Assembly (NCBI RefSeq): GCF_002024165.1
Contig: NZ_MWQN01000002.1
Span: 682,001 to 746,000 of the forward strand
Origin: Embleya scabrispora
GTDB lineage: Bacteria > Actinomycetota > Actinomycetes > Streptomycetales > Streptomycetaceae
DNA length: 64,000 nt
Reading direction: 5' to 3'
The translations under genes and the position numbers were made by a program. Of this stretch, positions 34,928 to 43,279 are shown in pieces. Every line of letters starts with the position of its first letter. Position 1 is the stretch's first letter. Below the pieces are notes generated by a model, which saw nothing but the letters and a program-made list of their open reading frames with translations, was not told where the DNA came from and did no database searches.

Positions 34928-35773
34928 TCACGCCCGATACGTACCCGAGAGCATGCCCGCCGGCGCCACCGCGCTCCACGCGTCGAAGAGTTCGGTGACG
35001 TTCGAGTAGCGCTCCGCCGGGTCGCGCCGGGTCGCCCGTTCGACCACCGCGAGTTGCGCCAGGGTGCCGCGCCACGCGCGTTCCTCGTCGCCCGCGTCCA
35101 GGAGCAGGCGCAGCGTGCGGCCGAGCAGGAACACGGTGCCGGCCCGAGTGACCAGCGCGCCGCGCCGACTGTGCTCGGGCGGCATGTAGCGGGTGGACCC
35201 GGACAGCCGGGCGCAGTCGAGCACGAACGGCGCGCTGCGGTACTCGTCCAGGTCGATCAGGTGCACCCGACGCGCCGAAAAGTCGTAGAGCACGCAGCCG
35301 TCGTACCAGTCCACCCCGACGTAGCCGGCCGCGTCGATCAGCCGGTGTGCGTCGAGGATCGCGTCCAGGGCCGCGTGCACGTCGTCCAGCGGCAGTGCCC
35401 GAAAGCGGGCCAGCGGCGAGGCCGCGCCGGTGCGCAGCAGCCTGCCCGCACGTTTGACGGTCGAGTGGTACAGCACCTCGCCGGACTGCCACGGCCCCAC
35501 CGTCACGGGCACACCGCCGGCGCTGAAGGTGTGCAGCACGGGCACGATCGCCGGGTGCCGGACGTGCGCGTGCAGGTCGATCGCGCGACGCAGGCTGAGC
35601 GCGGACGCCGGGTTGGGGCCGGTCTTGACGAACCAGTTCCCCTCGGCGTGCACTCCGTAGGAGACCGCACCCGAATCCTGGTCACCGAAGGTCGTGTGCA
35701 CGGTTCCGATCGAGCGCAGGAAGGCGGCGGGATCCTGCGGGGTGTCGACGGCGTCGAGCAAGGGGTGCGGCAC
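34928..35773 (-). CDS. Degenerate serine/threonine protein kinase-like protein
   Basis: A 281-residue single-domain kinase homologue without membrane segment. WFVKTG supplies the ATP-binding Lys. The catalytic loop reads VGVDWYDGCVLYD, keeping the Asp but with Cys where Asn is usual. The DFG is replaced by LIDLDEY. STRYMPPEH is the APE-like segment, and ERATRRDPAERY is the conserved C-lobe Arg block. The changed metal-binding residues leave catalysis in doubt. Monocistronic; convergent with the ROK gene. Confidence 0.82.
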   Translation of the reverse strand: MPHPLLDAVDTPQDPAAFLRSIGTVHTTFGDQDSGAVSYGVHAEGNWFVKTGPNPASALSLRRAIDLHAHVRHPAIVPVLHTFSAGGVPVTVGPWQSGEVLYHSTVKRAGRLLRTGAASPLARFRALPLDDVHAALDAILDAHRLIDAAGYVGVDWYDGCVLYDFSARRVHLIDLDEYRSAPFVLDCARLSGSTRYMPPEHSRRGALVTRAGTVFLLGRTLRLLLDAGDEERAWRGTLAQLAVVERATRRDPAERYSNVTELFDAWSAVAPAGMLSGTYRA

Positions 35774-36677
35774 GGCAATCGGCCTTTCCTGACGGATGTC
35801 CGGGACCCGCCGCCCGGGGGTCGGCAGCGTGGACGGATCGAACTGGTGGGCATCGGGTCCTTACGGCGAAGGTAGCGCCCCCGACAAGGCCGATGGGCCG
35901 TTTTCCGCGGAAGCCCCGCAGATGAGGAGCCCGGGAAGCCGGAAAGGGAACAAAAATTCGAACACCGACGTCCCGAAACCGGCAATCCCGCAAGCACATT
36001 GCCACCCACCACCCGACGAGGCGGAGCGCGGAGGTCCGCCGCGTTCCGCCTCGCCCGCCGCACCACGGAGGGGCCTCCCCAAAGGCGTTCCGCGGGGCTA
36101 TTCAATCCGGTTCGGCCCGAACCCCGCCGGATCGGCCGGCACGCTACCCCGATCGCGTCAGGACCCGGGGGAATTGCCTGCACACCGGATCAGACCAGCC
36201 ACAAAGCCGGCTCGGACCCTGCCACGTTAGCCCCGCCCACACCCCCTCCGACAGACGATTACCAGCCACAACCCCAAAGTCCAGCCACCCCACCCACAGC
36301 CCAACCCCCGCCCCCAGAAAGCAACTTCAACCCACCCCCACCCCCACCCCACCGCCCACCCCCGAGGCGCGTCAGCGCCCCCGCCAGGGGCCACCCACGC
36401 GATCGACGCGCGAAGCGCGGAGAGCGGCGGAGCCGCCGCTTGTCTTTTGGGCTGGGCGACCCGGAGCGAAGCGGGGGAGCAGAAAAGCGGTGCCTCGCGA
36501 GCCGGCGCGAAGCGCCCAACAAAAAGCCGCCGCCACCGCCACGACCCCGGCCCACCCCTACGCTCCCGTCGCGACCGCGCCCACACCCCCACGCCGCGAC
36601 CACACCCCCCGCACGCCCTTCCACCCGAGCAACCCAAGCTCCCGCCCCCTGCCCAACCCGCCCGCTATGCTCGGGAC
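35774..36677. other. 900-bp gene-free, G-poor and hairpin-rich spacer
   Basis: No convincing gene is visible. It holds an 8-bp-armed hairpin at 36018-36052, a run at 36331-36363 that is almost only C and A on the plus strand (a G-quadruplex-type sequence on the minus strand), two stem-loops with GAA triloops at 36407-36419 and 36504-36516, and a long stem at 36423-36440. TATGCT at 36666-36671 is the probable -10 for the trp leader. The long open frames here are low-complexity (Pro/Arg/Thr) and look non-coding. Confidence 0.7.
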
Positions 36678-36719
36678 ATGCATCGTGTATCGGTTACGAG
36701 TTGGTGGCGCTCCACATAG
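36678..36719 (+). CDS. Tryptophan leader peptide (13 residues, tandem Trp)
   Basis: The 13-residue ORF MHRVSVTSWWRST ends in TAG at 36717-36719. It has two consecutive TGG codons at 36702-36707, right before the 5' arm of a hairpin. TATGCT lies 6 nt upstream, so the message is probably leaderless, starting at the A of the ATG. Streptomyces trpRS1 is known to be controlled by ribosome-mediated attenuation. Stalling here when charged tRNA-Trp is scarce would favour the antiterminator and synthetase expression. Confidence 0.85.
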   Translation: MHRVSVTSWWRST

Positions 36720-36774
36720 GAGCGACCGCCCATTCGGGCCTGACCAGGGTCGTTCGTACGGACGGCCCTTTTTT
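36708..36774 (+). promoter_or_regulatory. Trp attenuator: pause hairpin, antiterminator, terminator
   Basis: Hairpin 1 is CGCTCC-ACATA-GGAGCG (36708-36724), beginning right after the Trp codons. The terminator stem spans 36747-36768 (9-11 bp) and is followed by TTTTTT (36769-36774), a true intrinsic terminator. The segment 36720-36727 (GAGCGACC) can pair over 8 bp with 36748-36755 (GGTCGTTC). This alternative stem destroys both hairpin 1 and the terminator. A ribosome stalled at the TGG pair would block hairpin 1 and release this segment. Confidence 0.85.
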
Positions 36775-36844
36775 CGTGTCCCCAAGGAGACGGGCGAGTG
36801 CCGTGCCGACGGCGGCTCACCGACCATCCACCGGGAGACCGACC

Positions 36845-38005
36845 GTGCTCGACACCACCAGCACCGCCACCACCGCCACCACCAGCACCACCACCGCAAC
36901 CACCGCAACCACCCCAACCACCCCAACCACCCCAACCATCACCACCAGCACCACCACCACCCCAGCCACGCCCCCCCAAAGCGCCGAGCTGGAGAAGCTC
37001 ATCCAACACAAGCCCGGCCGGTTCCGGGTGCTCACCGGTGACCGCCCGACCGGCCCCCTCCACCTCGGGCACTACTTCGGCACGCTGCACAACCGCGTAC
37101 GGCTCCAGGATCTCGGCGTCGAGGGATTCCTCATCATCGCCGACTACCAGGTACTGACCGACCGCGACGTCGCCGACCGCCTGGTCGAATACGTCGAGGG
37201 CCTGGTGCTCGACTACCTGGCCATCGGGATCGACCCCGACCGCACCACCATCTTCACGCACAGCGCGATCCCGGCGCTGAACCAACTGTTGCTGCCGTTC
37301 CTCAGCCTGGTCTCGGTCGCCGAACTGAACCGCAATCCGACCGTCAAGGACGAGATCGCGCACTCGCGGCAGGCCGCCGTCAGCGGGCTGATGTTCACCT
37401 ACCCCGCCCACCAGGCCGCCGACATCCTGTTCTGCAAGGGCAATCTGGTCCCGGTCGGCCAGGACCAGCTGCCGCACATCGAACTCACCCGGTCCATCGC
37501 CCGCCGGTTCAACGACCGCTACCCGACCGGCGGTCGGCCGGTCTTCCCCGTGCCCGACGCGCTGCTGTCGGCCGCGCCGCTGCTGCTCGGCACCGACGGC
37601 ACCAAGATGAGCAAGAGCCGGGGCAACGCGATCCCGTTGGGGGCGAGCGCGGACGAGACGGCCCGGCTGATCCGCGCGGCCCGGACCGACGCCGACCGGC
37701 ACATCACCTACGATCCCATCGCCCGGCCCGGCGTGGCCGGCCTGGTGCTGTTGGCCGCGCTGTGCCAGGGGCGCGACCCGCACGCGGTGGCCGAGGAGAT
37801 CGGCACCGCCGGGGCCGCCGCGCTGAAGCGGACCGTCACCGAGGCGGTGAACGAGTTCCTGGCCCCGATCCGGGCCCGGCGCGCCGAGTTCGCCCGCGAT
37901 CCCGAGCAGGTCCGGCGCGTGTTGCGGGCGGGCAACGAGCGGGCGAACGCGGTGGCCGACGAGACGTTGCGCGAGGTTCGGACGGCGATGGGCGGCATGT
38001 ACTGA
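36845..38005 (+). CDS. trpS: Tryptophanyl-tRNA synthetase, auxiliary (TrpRS1/II) type, with Thr-rich N-terminal extension
   Basis: A 386-residue class Ic synthetase that charges tRNA-Trp. GDRPTGPLHLGHYFGTLHNR carries the HIGH motif as HLGH, and GTKMSKSRGN is KMSKS. The RPTGPLHLGHYFG form matches auxiliary, indolmycin-resistant TrpRS enzymes of streptomycetes rather than the housekeeping type. Residues 4-45 are almost only Thr with Ala, Ser and Pro and are absent from usual family members. The catalytic core starts at about residue 50. The GTG at 36845 follows GGGAGA; no in-frame start nearer the core is evident. Expression should be controlled by the attenuator 70 bp upstream. Confidence 0.9.
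   Translation: MLDTTSTATTATTSTTTATTATTPTTPTTPTITTSTTTTPATPPQSAELEKLIQHKPGRFRVLTGDRPTGPLHLGHYFGTLHNRVRLQDLGVEGFLIIADYQVLTDRDVADRLVEYVEGLVLDYLAIGIDPDRTTIFTHSAIPALNQLLLPFLSLVSVAELNRNPTVKDEIAHSRQAAVSGLMFTYPAHQAADILFCKGNLVPVGQDQLPHIELTRSIARRFNDRYPTGGRPVFPVPDALLSAAPLLLGTDGTKMSKSRGNAIPLGASADETARLIRAARTDADRHITYDPIARPGVAGLVLLAALCQGRDPHAVAEEIGTAGAAALKRTVTEAVNEFLAPIRARRAEFARDPEQVRRVLRAGNERANAVADETLREVRTAMGGMY
36854..36975 (+). repeat. ACC-type microsatellite inside trpS
   Basis: Runs of ACC mixed with AGC, GCC, GCA-ACC and CCA-ACC triplets encode the Thr-rich leader of TrpRS. The region is nearly devoid of G on the plus strand. Triplet slippage would lengthen or shorten the leader without a frameshift. 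Confidence 0.85.
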
Positions 38006-38036
38006 AGGGCGCCGACCGAAGCGCCGCACGGACGGC

Positions 38037-38069
38037 GGTTGCGGCAGGCCGCCGTTGCCCGCCGCAACC
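38037..38069. terminator. Hairpin between convergent trpS and MFS genes
   Basis: GGTTGCGG pairs with CCGCAACC (8 bp) around a 17-nt loop, 32 bp after the trpS stop and 13 bp past the MFS stop. Confidence 0.5.
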
Positions 38070-38081
38070 CCGTCCCGCCCC

Positions 38082-39683
38082 TCAGCGGGCCGCCGCCCCC
38101 GTCCGCGCCGCCCGCCCTTCAGCCGCCGTGTCCACCGGCGGCCGCTCCCGCATCAGGAACGCCACCACCACCGCCGACCCGAGCAGCACCGCCGACCCGG
38201 TCCACAGGGCCAGGTGCAGACCGTCGATGAACGCCGTCGAGGCGGCCTCGCGCACGACCGGCGGCGCCGAACCCAGGTGCCCGATGCCCCCGCCGCCACC
38301 GGACGTGCTCGCGTCGACCACCTGCCGGGCCTGGTTCGGCGGTACGTTCGCCCGGTCCAGGAGGTCGCCCAGCCGACTCGACATCCGCGCCGTGAGGATC
38401 GCGCCCAGTGCGGCGATGCCCACCACGCCGCCCAGTTCGCGCGCGGTGTTGGAGACCGCCGAGGCCATACCGGCCCGGGCCGGTTCGACCCGGGACATCA
38501 CCGCGATCGAGATCGGCGTGAAGCACAGGCCCATGCCGCCGCCCAGGAACGGCAACACCCAGCAGAACTCCAGGTACGTCACGTCCTTGCCGTAGAAGGA
38601 CAGCCCGCCCAGCGCGATCCCGCACATCGTCAACCCGACCACCAGCGGTACCCGCGGCCCGATCCGGCCCGCCACCCGCCCGGAGATCGGCGCCGCGATC
38701 ATGATCGCCAGGGTCGACGGGAACGACGCGAACCCGGCCTCGGTCGGCGTGTACCCGAGCACGTCCTGGAGGTAGAGGCCGAGGAAGAAGAACGCGCCGA
38801 ACATCCCGAAGCTGACCGCGAATCCGCCCCACACGGCGGCGCCGATCACCCGGTCGCGAAGGAAGCCGACATCGAGCATCGGCTGGGCGGCCCGCAGTTC
38901 GACCCCCACGAAGCCGACCAGCGCGACCACGGCCAGCGCGCCGGCGCCGAGCACGCGGGCCGAGGTCCAGCCCTGGGCCGGGCCCTCGATCAGCGCGAAC
39001 ACCAGTGCGCCGACGGCGGGTACGCCCAGGAGCACGCCCGGTACGTCGAAGCGACCGCGGCGTTCGGCGAACTCCGGCAGCACCAGGGCGCCGATCACGA
39101 TCCCGGCCACGCCGATCGGCACGTTGATCCAGAACACGCTTGCCCAGCCGAACGCGTCCACCAGCGGACCACCGATCGCCGGGCCCAGCGCCAGTCCCGC
39201 GCCGGAGACCCCCGACCAGATGCCGATCGCCCGGGCCCGCTCCCGGTCGTCGGTGAACACGTGCCGGATGATCGACATGCTGCCCGGCAACAACAGCGCG
39301 CCGCCGACGCCCTGGACCGCGCGACCGGCGATCAGCGCCGCCAACGAGCCGGCCAGCGCGCAGACCACCGATCCCGCCGTGAAGATGCCGAGGCCGATCA
39401 GGAAGACCCGGCGCCGGCCGTACCGGTCGCCCAGTGTGCCGCCGGTGAGCAGCAGCGCGGCGAAGACGAGGCTGTAGCCCTCCATCACCCACTGGAGCCC
39501 GCTGACTCCGGCGTCGAGGTCGCGGTCGATGCTCGGCAGCGCGTTGGACACCACGACGTTGTCGAGCATCGCCACGAACAGCGCCACACACAGCGTGGCC
39601 AGGACCAGCCCCTTGCGCGGCGCGCCGGCCCGGTTCGACCCGGACCCCGGCCCCGCTCCCGACTCGGGGAACTCGTGCGACAT
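38082..39683 (-). CDS. MFS multidrug exporter, DHA2 (EmrB/QacA, 14-helix) type
   Basis: A 533-residue permease. FVAMLDNVVVSNALPSIDRD is the DHA2 motif D1 region. GDRYGRRRVFLIGL is motif A. SGAGLALGPAIGGPL is motif C of drug/H+ antiporters. The 14-helix layout fits. It should expel hydrophobic drugs or antibiotics. Start ATG 39683. Two TetR-type operators lie 9 and 29 bp upstream, and the divergent TetR gene at 39881 is the obvious regulator. Confidence 0.93.
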   Translation of the reverse strand: MSHEFPESGAGPGSGSNRAGAPRKGLVLATLCVALFVAMLDNVVVSNALPSIDRDLDAGVSGLQWVMEGYSLVFAALLLTGGTLGDRYGRRRVFLIGLGIFTAGSVVCALAGSLAALIAGRAVQGVGGALLLPGSMSIIRHVFTDDRERARAIGIWSGVSGAGLALGPAIGGPLVDAFGWASVFWINVPIGVAGIVIGALVLPEFAERRGRFDVPGVLLGVPAVGALVFALIEGPAQGWTSARVLGAGALAVVALVGFVGVELRAAQPMLDVGFLRDRVIGAAVWGGFAVSFGMFGAFFFLGLYLQDVLGYTPTEAGFASFPSTLAIMIAAPISGRVAGRIGPRVPLVVGLTMCGIALGGLSFYGKDVTYLEFCWVLPFLGGGMGLCFTPISIAVMSRVEPARAGMASAVSNTARELGGVVGIAALGAILTARMSSRLGDLLDRANVPPNQARQVVDASTSGGGGGIGHLGSAPPVVREAASTAFIDGLHLALWTGSAVLLGSAVVVAFLMRERPPVDTAAEGRAARTGAAAR

Positions 39684-39691
39684 GGCTCTCC

Positions 39692-39724
39692 CTAACAGCG
39701 TTAGTCGATCCCTAATGGTGTTAG
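39692..39724. promoter_or_regulatory. Twin TetR operators
   Basis: CTAAC-AGC-GTTAG (39692-39704) is a perfect 5-3-5 dyad. CTAATGGTGTTAG (39712-39724) is a near copy. Their starts are exactly 20 bp apart, two helical turns, placing two repressor dimers on the same face just upstream of the exporter start. Confidence 0.85.
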
Positions 39725-39880
39725 ATTGCAATGCGCCGCCGCCCGGCGCAAGGGGATTCGTCCGACCCGGGTTTGCGACGCGACGCGAATGCGGAAGGAA
39801 ATCGACCTGATTCCGGGGGAGTATCGACCGAACGAGGTCGACGGCAACGCCCTCGGCGGAGTCGACGACGAGGAGTGGGT

Positions 39881-40609
39881 ATGACGGGCAAGGGCCGGGC
39901 GCGACCGGACGGCACGCGCAAGCGGCCGGCGGTGACCCTCGACGCACTGGTCGAGGCGGGCCTGACCGTGCTCGAACGCGACGGCCTCGACGCGCTGTCG
40001 ATGCGCTCGGTCGCGGCCGAACTCGAGGTACGGGCACCGTCGTTGTACTGGCACGTGCGGGACAAGGAAGAGTTGTTGGACCTGCTCGCCGACGGCCTGC
40101 TCGGTCGCGGCGCCCGCGAACTGCCGCCGACGCACGGCGACTGGCGCGTCGATCTGCGCGAACTCGCCTGGTCCTTCCGAAGGTTCCTCAAGGCGAACCG
40201 GGATTCGGTACGGGTCCTGATGGGTCGTTTCCCGTCCGGGCCGGGGATGGCGCCGGTGCTGGAGCATCAGCTCGCCGTGCTGGACGAGGCGGGCTTCGAC
40301 CGGCAGGACGCGGCCTACATCACCTACGGCCTGGGCCTGCTGGTGAGCGGATTCGTGTACAGCGAGCAGCGGCCGATCACCGCGGCGGTGGCCGCCGGAG
40401 TGCCCATCGGCGAGGCGGTGTCCGCGATCGGCGACACCATCGCGGCGTTCCCGGCGGACACCTACCCGCACCTGGTCGCGGCGGCTCGCGAACTCACCGC
40501 CCCAAACATCGACGAGCGCTTCACCTTCGTCCTGGAACGCTTCCTGGACGGTCTGGTCGCGTTGCCCCGCCGACCGAAAACCGAACCGCCGGCAGCCGCC
40601 GACGCATGA
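39881..40609 (+). CDS. TetR-family repressor of the divergent exporter
   Basis: A 242-residue repressor. The HTH is LEVRAPSLYWHVRDKEELLDLLADGLL, the TetR/TetR_C (class tetracycline repressor) pattern with LYWHV. The C-terminal ligand domain matches TetR_C. GAGGAG sits before the ATG at 39881. Binding of the exporter's substrate presumably lifts repression at 39692-39724. Confidence 0.92.
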   Translation: MTGKGRARPDGTRKRPAVTLDALVEAGLTVLERDGLDALSMRSVAAELEVRAPSLYWHVRDKEELLDLLADGLLGRGARELPPTHGDWRVDLRELAWSFRRFLKANRDSVRVLMGRFPSGPGMAPVLEHQLAVLDEAGFDRQDAAYITYGLGLLVSGFVYSEQRPITAAVAAGVPIGEAVSAIGDTIAAFPADTYPHLVAAARELTAPNIDERFTFVLERFLDGLVALPRRPKTEPPAAADA

Positions 40610-40978
40610 CCGATCGCGACCCCGCCCATCCGCTGCGTCACGATGCGTCCGTCGACGCGCCCGCCGATCCGCCGCGCCAATGCGGCGAGTTCACCAGCTA
40701 TCAACCCGTCCTGTGCCCAACAGGGCGGTATTCGGTGGACGGTGGGGCGGTCCATCCAGGACAATCCGCCGTCGGACCGCTGGCAAGCGATGAGTTTCGG
40801 GGCGCCGGACGGTCCGAATCTCGGTATGGCACACAGCAGTAACGGCACCGCACGGTTGGCTACGCGCGGTGTTGCGGACAGCCTTGGTCGCGCGTTCTCG
40901 AACCCGGCACAGAGCTGACTCCGTGAAGTCGATCGACCGCTGCTTCCGTTCGGAATCAGCCCGTCAGCTGGGGGATAC
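40610..40978. other. Gene-free spacer before the MMPL gene
   Basis: About 370 bp with lower GC and no reading frame I can support; the codon pattern breaks down in all frames. It presumably holds the MMPL promoter. CTGGGGGA just before 40979 is its ribosome binding site. Confidence 0.5.
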
Positions 40979-43108
40979 ATGAACCGGATCAAGGCGCTTG
41001 CGGCGTTGCCGTGCGGGCGCCGATCCAAGTGGGTCGTGCTGGCGTTGTGGGTGGTGCTGCTCGTTGCGGCGGCGCCCCTGGCGAGCAAGCTGACCGACGC
41101 GCAGAACAACGAGGTCTCGTCGTGGCTGCCGGCCGACGCCGAGTCCACGAAGGTGATCAACGAGCAGAAGGACTTCCGTCCCGACACCACGGTGCCCGCC
41201 GTGGTGGTCTACGAACGTTCGTCGGGCCTGACCCAGGCGGACCAGGACGCGATCGTCGCCGACCGTACGGAGTTCGGTAAGGCCAAGGGCGTGACCGGCA
41301 AGATCGAGGACACGAGCTTCGACAAGGACCGGAAGGCCGCCCAGATCCTGGTCCCGATCGGTATCAAGGACGGCGGCTGGAACGATCTCGGTGACGCGGT
41401 CGACCAGCTCAAGAAGGCCCTGAAGGACAACCCGACGGGCCTGAAGTCCTACGTCACCGGCCCCGCCGGGCTCGGCGCCGACCAGGCCGAGTCGTTCGAG
41501 GGCATCGACGGCACGCTGCTCTACGCCACCCTCGGCGTGGTGGTGCTGATCCTGCTGTTCACCTACCGCAGTCCCGTCCTGTGGCTGCTCCCGGTGATCT
41601 CGGCCGTGGTGGCGCTGTTCAGCGCCCAGGCCGTGGTGTACCTGTTCACTAAGGCCGGCCTGGTCGTCAACGGGCAGAGCGCGGCCATCCTGACCGTGTT
41701 GATCTTCGGTGCCGGAACCGACTACGCGCTGCTGCTGATCGCGCGCTATCGCGAGGAGTTGCACCGGTACGAGGACCGGCACGAGGCCATGGCGGCGGCG
41801 ATGTTCCGCGCCGGACCGGCGATCGTGGCCAGCGCCGCCACCGTCGGCGTCGGCATGTTGTGCCTGATGGCCGCCGAGATGCAGTCCACCAAGGGCCTGG
41901 GCCCGGTCTGCGCCCTCGGTGTCCTGGTGGGCCTGATCGCGATGACCACGCTGCTGCCCGCGCTGCTCGTGATCGTCGGCCGCTGGGTGTTCTGGCCGGT
42001 GCGTCCGAAGTTCGAGCCGGACGCGATCACGCACGACGAGAAGGGCGTCTGGGCCCGGGTCGGCCGGAAGATCTCCGGCGGCCCCCGCGTGGTGTGGATC
42101 ATCACCGCGGTCATCCTCGGCGTGATGACCATCGGCCTGACCAACCTCAACGGCGACGGCATCGCCAACAAGGACTCCTTCACCAACAAGCCGCAGTCGA
42201 TCCACGGCCAGGAGGTCTCGGAGCGCTACTTCCCCGCGGGCTCCGGCGACCCGATCGTGGTGATCGGCAAGGAGTCCGCCGCGGCGGCGCTGATCCAGGC
42301 GATCCAGGGCACCCCCGGGATCGCCCCCGGCCAGGTGCACCAGACCGGTGCGGTGGGCGGCCGGGTCCAGATCGAGGCGACGATGATCGCGTCGCCCGAC
42401 TCGAAGGCGGCCAACGGCACCGTCGAGCGGGTACGCGACTCGGTGCACGGGGTTCCGGACGCCGCGGCCAAGGTCGGCGGCGGTACCGCGACGCGCATGG
42501 ACGTCACCTCGGCGTCCGAACACGACGACAAGGTGATCATTCCGCTGATCCTGCTCGTGGTGCTGATCGTGCTCGGCCTGCTGCTGCGGGCGGTGGTGGC
42601 GCCGCTGGTGCTGATCGCCACCGTGGTGCTGTCGTTCGCCGCGGCCCTGGGGATCAGCGTGTTCACCTTCGAGCACCTGCTCGGCTTCAAGGGCACGGAC
42701 GTCGGCTTCCCGCTCTTCGTGTTCGTGTTCCTGGTGGCGCTCGGCATCGACTACAACGTGTTCCTGATGAGTCGGGTGCACGAGGAGTCGAAGCGCCACG
42801 GCACCCGACGCGGCATGCAGATCGGCCTGGCCGCGACCGGTGGCGTGATCACCTCGGCCGGCCTGGTGCTGGCCAGCACGTTCGCGGTGCTCGGCACGCT
42901 GCCGATCGTCGCGTTCGCCGAGATGGGCTTCACCGTCGCGCTCGGTGTGCTCCTGGACACCTTCATCGTGCGCTCGGTCCTGGTCACCGCACTGACCCTG
43001 GACATCGGCCGCAAGATCTGGTGGCCGAGCAAGCTGGCCGAACACCCGGACGAGGACGACCCGGAGCCGGGCGGCGGCGACACCCGCGAGGGCGTACTGG
43101 TCGGCTGA
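40979..43108 (+). CDS. MMPL/RND-superfamily transporter
   Basis: A 709-residue membrane protein with two repeats of one helix, an external domain and five helices. ILIFGAGTDYALLLIARYREEL and VFLVALGIDYNVFLMSRVHEE are the paired G.(T/I)DY motifs thought to carry the proton path. The C-terminus is short, hydrophilic and acidic. Actinobacterial MMPL proteins export lipids, siderophores or antibiotics. No TetR lies immediately upstream other than the 39881 gene, on the same strand 370 bp before. Confidence 0.93.
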   Translation: MNRIKALAALPCGRRSKWVVLALWVVLLVAAAPLASKLTDAQNNEVSSWLPADAESTKVINEQKDFRPDTTVPAVVVYERSSGLTQADQDAIVADRTEFGKAKGVTGKIEDTSFDKDRKAAQILVPIGIKDGGWNDLGDAVDQLKKALKDNPTGLKSYVTGPAGLGADQAESFEGIDGTLLYATLGVVVLILLFTYRSPVLWLLPVISAVVALFSAQAVVYLFTKAGLVVNGQSAAILTVLIFGAGTDYALLLIARYREELHRYEDRHEAMAAAMFRAGPAIVASAATVGVGMLCLMAAEMQSTKGLGPVCALGVLVGLIAMTTLLPALLVIVGRWVFWPVRPKFEPDAITHDEKGVWARVGRKISGGPRVVWIITAVILGVMTIGLTNLNGDGIANKDSFTNKPQSIHGQEVSERYFPAGSGDPIVVIGKESAAAALIQAIQGTPGIAPGQVHQTGAVGGRVQIEATMIASPDSKAANGTVERVRDSVHGVPDAAAKVGGGTATRMDVTSASEHDDKVIIPLILLVVLIVLGLLLRAVVAPLVLIATVVLSFAAALGISVFTFEHLLGFKGTDVGFPLFVFVFLVALGIDYNVFLMSRVHEESKRHGTRRGMQIGLAATGGVITSAGLVLASTFAVLGTLPIVAFAEMGFTVALGVLLDTFIVRSVLVTALTLDIGRKIWWPSKLAEHPDEDDPEPGGGDTREGVLVG

Positions 43109-43124
43109 TCCGGTAGTGCACGAC

Positions 43125-43163
43125 CGGAGGGTGGTGGGCGGATCCTTCGCCCACCACCCTCCG
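43125..43163. terminator. 16-bp perfect stem terminator of the MMPL gene
   Basis: Arms 43125-43140 and 43148-43163 pair perfectly around a 7-nt loop, 17 bp after the stop. Confidence 0.9.
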
Positions 43164-43279
43164 CTGCTGTCCACGTACTCCCCCGTGGTGTCGAGTGCGC
43201 TGCATGCCCGCGGTCCGCGGGGTGGAAACGGGGAAATACCCCGCTCGGAAAGGAGATCGGCCGATCGACGCGATCGTGT

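Noticed and set aside
36227-36637. Open frames on both strands in the 35.8-36.7 kb spacer
   Set aside because: Composed of Pro/Arg/Gly/Thr low-complexity sequence with no start signals; explained by hairpins and C/A-rich bias.
40606-40842. Small gene between the TetR and MMPL genes
   Set aside because: No ribosome binding site and no coding periodicity; the frame looks random.
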